A stretch of DNA of 5,216 nt from Acetobacteraceae bacterium (GTDB lineage Bacteria > Pseudomonadota > Alphaproteobacteria > Acetobacterales > Acetobacteraceae). The stretch covers positions 1-5,216 of the forward strand of contig JADYYZ010000294.1 of assembly GCA_020853405.1 (NCBI GenBank), written 5' to 3'. The notes below the pieces were generated by a model that worked only from the letters and a program-made list of their open reading frames with translations, had not been told where the DNA came from and did no database searches. The position numbers and the translations under genes are program-made. Below, one piece after another: positions 1 to 5,216 of this stretch (the stretch's first letter is position 1; the number at the start of each line of letters is the position of its first letter).

Positions 1-1591
1 GAGGCGTCGCACACGCTCAGACCCTCGACGCCGATCACCTGGCCCATCGTGTCGCAGACCGCCATCCGGTCGGCCGGATCACCCATGCGGCAGGTACCGG
101 AGGCGTGCCAGATGCCGTGCACCTTGGCGCGCACGAACGCCTCCATCGCCTCGTCGTCGGCCAGCAGCCGCTGCAGCGTGGCGCCTTCGGTTACCACGTT
201 CTGCACGATGCGGGCGCGGAGCCGAGGCGAGGTCTCCATGATGGCGGAAAGCAGGCCGGTGAGAACCAGGTTCCGGCGGTTGATGCGGCCAAGGTCGCGG
301 ATGCGCTCGCTGTAGCTGGTGGGAAACGGATCGGTCACCGCGGCGGCCAGCGCCGGGTGTTGATAAAGTGCCGCGATCTTGCGCAGGCCCGTCTTCAGCC
401 GCGCCACGTCGCGCGCATCAGAACCCATTGCGAAGACCACGCGCGGCTCGACCCACGGATCGGCACCGGCAAGACTGACCTGCCCGCGCGAGAAGGTCTT
501 GTTGGCCCAGGTCATCAGCCCGCCGATGCGAAGGCCCAGCGGATGCCAGCCGGTGCGGCACATCGCCACCATGTACATGTCCTGCGACGGGCATCCGGGC
601 TCCTCAGACGACCAACGGAGACCGACATGGATATGCCGGCGCATCGTCTCCGGCAGCCGCGCCTCGGGCTTCAGCCAGGCACTGATCGAGATCGCGGGGT
701 GCTCCATCAGGTTCGCGCCGACGCCAGGCCGGTCGGCCAGCACCGGGATGCCAAGCGCCCCCGACGCAGCCGCCGGCCCGATGCCGGCCCGCAGCAGCAG
801 GGCGGGCGAATGCAATGCCCCGGTGCAGACGATCACGCGGGACGCGTTGATGACCTGCTCGCTGCCCCCGACGACAACGCGGACGCCGACGATGCGCATG
901 CCTTCGACGACCAGGTCCAGCACCCGAGCAGCGGGCTGGATCTTCAGGTTCGGGCGGCGCCGCACCGCGTTCGTCAGATAGCCAATCGCGGTGGATACGC
1001 GCCGGTCATACAGGTTGCTGATGGCGACCGGAAAGTAGCCGTCGGTGAAGTCTGCGTTCTGGTCGGCGATGAAGGGATAGCCCGCTGCGCCGAAGGCGTC
1101 CGCGGCGGCACGCGAGAAGCCGGGCCACACATCGGGCATGATGCGGCGGATCGGGATAGGCCCGTCGCTGCCGTGCAGCGGGCCATCGAAATCCATGTCG
1201 CGTTCGAGCTTGCGGAAATAGGGCAGCACGTTCGACCAGCCCCAGCCGGTGGCGCCCATTCTATCCCACGCCTCGTAGTCGTCGGGGGTGCCACGGTTGG
1301 CCTGCATGTCGTTCAGGCTGGAGCCGCCGCCCATCAGCCGCGGCTGTTCGTAGCGAACATGCGGCGGCGCGGCGCCGGGGTTGTTGTGCGGCACGGGCGT
1401 GAGCTGCACGCGCAGATCGGCCCAGAGATTCTTCGGATTGAAATAGGCGATGCGCGGATAGGAATCGAGGATTTCCGGCTCGACGCGATCAGGCGGCGTG
1501 TCGCGCCCGGCCTCCAGCAGCAGCACGCGCGTCGCTGCATCCTCCGACAGGCGCGCGGCCAGCACGCATCCGGCCGAACCGCCGCCGATGA

Positions 1592-1613
<22 letters not shown>
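1..1613 (-). CDS. GMC-family FAD-dependent oxidoreductase (C-terminus cut by the window edge)
   Basis: This is a glucose-methanol-choline family flavoenzyme, which oxidises an alcohol group using non-covalent or covalent FAD; the substrate cannot be read from sequence. About 537 residues are visible. The N-terminus has the FAD dinucleotide fold IIGGGSAGCVLAARL (G10, G12, G15) and the ribose-binding acid E34 in LLLEAG. GMC signature 1 is at about 93-101 (LMGGGSSLN). Signature 2 is at about 277-291 (GALHSPALLLRAGIG), followed by GANLMEHP. The catalytic histidine is most likely H503 in WHASGTCRMG. The reading frame stays open to base 1, ending in VCDAS. The family usually continues from here into an NTN motif with the second active-site residue, so about 30 residues are missing from view. 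ATG 1613 is chosen because it starts right before the FAD motif and has a good ribosome site 7 bases upstream. It overlaps the upstream ATPase gene by 22 bases. There is no signal peptide, so it is probably cytoplasmic. The family call is sure; the substrate is unknown. Confidence 0.95.
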
Positions 1614-2547
<934 letters not shown>

Positions 2548-2551
<4 letters not shown>

Positions 2552-3498
2552 GCGATGGCCCGGATGCACGCGGCGCGGTGGCCGGTGCCGACAACGGCGA
2601 GCGGCGGCGGTGCGTCACGGCAGGCGTCCAGCACGGCGGGGCAGCGCGCGGCGAAGGCGCAGCCCCGCCAGCGCAGGCTCCCGGGCGCAGGCACGGTGCC
2701 CGGGATCGGCACCGGCAGCATGCGGCGGCCAGGCCGCGGCGTGGCGGCGAGCAGGCCCCGCGTATAGGGGTGGGCCGGGTGTGCGAAGATCTCCGCCGTC
2801 GGCCCCTCCTCGACCAGGCGGCCGGCATACATCACCGCGACCCGATGCGCCGACTGGGCCACTACGCCCAGATTGTGCGTGATCAGCAGCAGCGCGAGAC
2901 CGGCATCCTGCTGCAGCTCACGCAGCAGGGCCAGAATCTGCGCCTGCACGGTCACGTCCAGCGCGGTGGTCGGTTCGTCGGCGAACAGCGCCCCGGGTTT
3001 TCCGGCCATGGCGATCGCGATCACCACGCGCTGGCGCATGCCACCCGAGAGCCGGTGCGGATACTCGCCCAGCACCCGCTGCGGATCGGGAATGCGCATG
3101 CGCGCCAACAAGGTGCCTGCCTGGTCGAGCGCGACATGGCGCGATACGGACCGATGGGCGGTGATCGCCTCGATGATCTGGTCGGCAATGGTGAAGGCCG
3201 GGTTCAGCGCCGTCATCGGTTCCTGCAGGATCAGCCCGATCTGTCTTCCCCGCACGCGGCGCAACCCATCCTGCGTCATCGCCAGGATGTCCTGGCCGTC
3301 GAGCAATGCGCTGCCGCCCAGCACGCGCAGCGGCGGCGGCAGCAGACCCAGCAGAGCCAGCGCGGTCATCGACTTGCCGCAGCCGCTTTCACCGACCAGC
3401 GCCAGTGTGCGGCCGGATTCCAGAGACAGCGCCATGTCCTCGACCAGCATGGTCGGCATGCTGCCGAAGCCGATCGAGAGACCCCGCACGCTCAGCAC
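2548..3498 (-). CDS. Peptide/nickel-class ABC importer ATPase, DppD/OppD type
   Basis: This is the first ATPase subunit of the importer, cytoplasmic and membrane-associated through the permeases. It has 316 residues, a usual length. Motifs in order are Walker A GESGCGKS (36-43), Q-loop LQEPMTALNP (Q92), signature LSGGMRQR (150-157), Walker B LFADEP (171-176, catalytic E175), D-loop ALD (179-181) and H208 in ITHN. LSGGMRQR and FADEPTTALDVTVQAQIL are typical of the DppD/OppD branch. The C-terminal domain carries C280, C286, C293 and C311. The start is GTG 3498, directly followed by LSVRGLSIGF, the usual first strand of the fold. A stop codon three codons upstream, in the same frame, rules out a longer form. 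GTG 3489 would remove the start of the first strand, and the first ATG (codon 14) would remove even more. The AAGG before the start is only 3 bases away, so initiation probably depends on coupling with the permease gene. Confidence 0.95.
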
Positions 3499-3514
3499 GG
3501 GCCTTCAGCCCGTG
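3496..3514 (-). promoter_or_regulatory. Hairpin across the permease stop and ATPase start codons
   Basis: In the mRNA sense, CACGGGC pairs perfectly with GCCCGTG around a five-base loop TGAAG. The 5' arm is made by the last three sense codons of the permease gene (His-Thr-Gly). The loop contains its TGA stop, and the 3' arm ends with the GTG start of the ATPase gene. Six of the seven pairs are G-C. There is no T-run after it, so it does not look like an intrinsic terminator. A role in translational coupling is inference: a ribosome reaching the stop would open the stem and free the start codon. It could also be chance in GC-rich DNA. Confidence 0.4.
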
Positions 3515-4341
3515 TGGCTGCGCAGGCGGGGGTTCAGTGCGTCGTTCAAGCCCTCGCCCACCAGGTTCAGTGCCAGCACGGTGATCACGATGGCGATGCC
3601 AGGCACGATGGAAATCCAGGGCGCACTGCGGATCAGATCCCGCCCCGATCCGATCATGGTGCCCCAGCTCATCACGTTGGGGTCGCCAAGCCCGAGGAAC
3701 GACAGCCCCGCTTCGGCAAGGATCGCCGAGGCGACGGTGATGGTGCCGGTCACGATCAGGGGCGGCGCGGCGTTGGGGAGGATCTGGGTCGCCAGGATGC
3801 GCACATCGGACATCCCGAGCGTGATGCACCCCAGAACGAACTCGCGCTGGCGTAGTGCCAGCACCTCGGCCCGAGCCAATCGCGCGATCGGCGGCCAGGA
3901 AACCACGGCCAGTGCGGCAACGATCACACCGACCGAAGGCGCGAACAGCGAGACCAGCACGATCGCGAACAGGAACGGCGGAATCGTCTGGAACAGCTCC
4001 GTAAGCCGCATCAGCGCATCGTCCACCCAGCCGCCATGGAAGCCGGCCAGCGCGCCCACCAGCGTGCCGATCAGCAGCGCGCCGGCCGCCGCGGCGAGGC
4101 CGACCAGCAACGAAACCCGCGCGCCATGCACCACTGCAGCAGCGAGATCGCGCCCCAGATTGTCGGTGCCCAGCGGGAACTCTGCCTCCTCGCCCGGTGC
4201 GAGCAGCGGCGCGCCGGCCATGTCGAACGGATCAGCCGGATACAGAAGCCAGGCGGCGCAACCGACCGCGGCAACCAGCGCCAGCACCAGCAGGCCCAGC
4301 ACTGATGCCCGGCGACGTGCCAGGCGGCGCAGTACATCCAT
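3505..4341 (-). CDS. Peptide/nickel-class ABC importer permease, DppC/OppC type
   Basis: This inner-membrane subunit forms half of the translocation path together with the other permease. It has 278 residues, complete and near the usual length. An N-terminal basic stretch and membrane helix (about 13-34) are followed by a periplasmic segment with the family motif LGTDNLGRDL (57-66). Further hydrophobic segments lie at about 75-100, 117-145, 138-158, 195-218 and 243-266. The cytoplasmic coupling loop that docks on the ATPases is at about 166-195, running from REFVLG to ILPN, with the conserved glycine probably G176. EAGLSFLGLG (210-219), then SWGTMI, and the tail LNDALNPRLR are typical of DppC. 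Inside the coupling loop, the common small-residue pattern around AARALG reads GCITLG, a modest departure. ATG 4341 overlaps the upstream stop by one base (TGATG), so translational coupling is likely; only a weak GAG lies upstream. Confidence 0.94.
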   Translation of the reverse strand: MDVLRRLARRRASVLGLLVLALVAAVGCAAWLLYPADPFDMAGAPLLAPGEEAEFPLGTDNLGRDLAAAVVHGARVSLLVGLAAAAGALLIGTLVGALAGFHGGWVDDALMRLTELFQTIPPFLFAIVLVSLFAPSVGVIVAALAVVSWPPIARLARAEVLALRQREFVLGCITLGMSDVRILATQILPNAAPPLIVTGTITVASAILAEAGLSFLGLGDPNVMSWGTMIGSGRDLIRSAPWISIVPGIAIVITVLALNLVGEGLNDALNPRLRSHTG

Positions 4342-5216
4342 CAGCGGAGCTCGATGGTCGGATCCAGCCGTACATACAGCAGGTCGACCAGGAAATTGAC
4401 CACGACGACGAACAGCGAACTCACCAGCAGGATCGACAGCAGCAGGTTCTGGTCGCGCTGGAACACCGCCTCGAACGCGAGGCGACCCAGGCCCGGCCAG
4501 GCGAAGACGGTTTCGACCAGCACCGATCCACCCATTACCGCGCCGGCCTGCAGCCCGACCATGGTTACCAGCGGCAGCAACGCGTTGCGCAGCACATGGC
4601 GGAAGGCCACACGCCGTTCGCTGATTCCCTTGGCCCGTGCGAGCCTGACATAATCCATGCCGTACACCTGCAGGACCGAAGCCCTGACAAGCCGGGCGTA
4701 GATTGCGACGAAGAACAGCGCCAGCGTGGTGGCCGGAAGCACCAGGTGGCGTGCGCGGTCGATCACGCCATCCAATCCCGTGTACATCGCCACCACGTCG
4801 CGCATGCCGCCCGTCGGCAGCCAGCCCAGCTGCACCGAGAACAGCAGGATCAGCATCAGGCCCACCCAGAACAGCGGCGTCGCGTACAGAAGCAGTGCCG
4901 CAAAACTGATCAGTTCGTCGGGCCAGCGATTGACCCCGCGTGCCGCCGCCACGCCCAGCACGATGCCCAGCACAACCGCAATGGACAATGCAGCCCCCAG
5001 CAGCAGCAGTGTCGCCGGCAGCCGATCGAAGATCAGCGCGGCGATCGACATGCCGTGGCGGAACGACCAGCCCAGGTCGAAATGCAGAAGGCGGGTCAGA
5101 TAGTTCAGCAGCCGCTGGTGTGCTGGCACGTCAAGACCGAACTGGCGGCGCAGTGCCTCCATGTAGCCCGCATCAGCCGTACCCGACTCGCCTGCCAGCA
5201 CTTCCGCCGCATCGCC
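4341..5216 (-). CDS. Peptide/nickel-class ABC importer permease, DppB/OppB type (N-terminus cut by the window edge)
   Basis: This is the partner inner-membrane permease of the importer. The frame is open to the right edge and 291 residues are visible. The first visible residues, GDAAEVLAGE, match the family region that normally follows the first membrane helix (the ...PGDPA element). The true start and first helix, probably some 35-45 residues, therefore lie outside the window, and GTG 5201 is not the start. Numbering from the edge, RRQFGLDVP is at 23-31, and DLGWSFRHG (47-55) is a typical DppB periplasmic motif. Hydrophobic segments lie at about 67-92, 101-130, 156-176, 211-236 and 258-281. 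The EAA-type coupling loop runs from DYVRLARAKG (188-197) to about 215, and FAWPGLGRL at 238-246 is also typical. It ends YVRLDPTIELR. The binding-protein gene that usually accompanies such genes is not in view. Confidence 0.94.
   Translation of the reverse strand, partial: GDAAEVLAGESGTADAGYMEALRRQFGLDVPAHQRLLNYLTRLLHFDLGWSFRHGMSIAALIFDRLPATLLLLGAALSIAVVLGIVLGVAAARGVNRWPDELISFAALLLYATPLFWVGLMLILLFSVQLGWLPTGGMRDVVAMYTGLDGVIDRARHLVLPATTLALFFVAIYARLVRASVLQVYGMDYVRLARAKGISERRVAFRHVLRNALLPLVTMVGLQAGAVMGGSVLVETVFAWPGLGRLAFEAVFQRDQNLLLSILLVSSLFVVVVNFLVDLLYVRLDPTIELR

Noticed and set aside
2552..2569. GTG 2569 as the start of the second ATPase
   Set aside because: It would add six residues not typical of the family. 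ATG 2551 gives the usual N-terminus and the common ATGA overlap.
3496..3514. The junction hairpin as a transcription terminator
   Set aside because: No T-rich tract follows it on the minus strand, and the operon continues directly into the ATPase gene.
5199..5201. GTG 5201 as the start of the first permease
   Set aside because: The frame continues upstream to the window edge with GDAAE, which fits the conserved region after the first membrane helix, so the gene starts outside the window.

Overview
The window looks like a piece of a high-GC bacterial chromosome, most likely a proteobacterium. That assignment rests on base composition, the tightly overlapping genes and the protein families; no marker in the window fixes the genus. 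All five genes lie on the minus strand and almost every base is coding. They read from right to left as one transcription unit that enters at the right edge and leaves at the left edge. I see no RNA gene, mobile element, CRISPR array, terminator or promoter, and no gene-free stretch longer than 6 bases.

In transcription order the layout is as follows. (1) A DppB/OppB-type permease (4341-5216), whose N-terminus lies beyond the right edge. (2) A DppC/OppC-type permease (3505-4341). (3) A DppD/OppD-type ATPase (2548-3498). (4) A DppF/OppF-type ATPase (1592-2551). (5) A GMC-family FAD-dependent oxidoreductase (1-1613), whose last residues lie beyond the left edge. Genes 1/2 share one base (TGATG), genes 2/3 are 6 bases apart in the same frame, genes 3/4 share four bases (ATGA), and genes 4/5 overlap by 22 bases.

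Genes 1-4 make up the membrane and energy parts of an ABC importer of the peptide/nickel/opine class: two different permeases and two different ATPases. The periplasmic binding protein that sets the substrate is not in the window; it may lie upstream. The GMC enzyme has no signal peptide and should be cytoplasmic. The likely logic, which is inference, is uptake of a small substrate followed by flavin-dependent oxidation of an alcohol group on it or on a breakdown product. This would be a catabolic operon rather than a plain dipeptide transporter.

Nothing here amounts to a clearly new system. The points most worth a second look are the coupling of a GMC oxidoreductase to this importer class, and a perfect hairpin that holds the stop codon of the second permease in its loop and the GTG start of the first ATPase in its stem.
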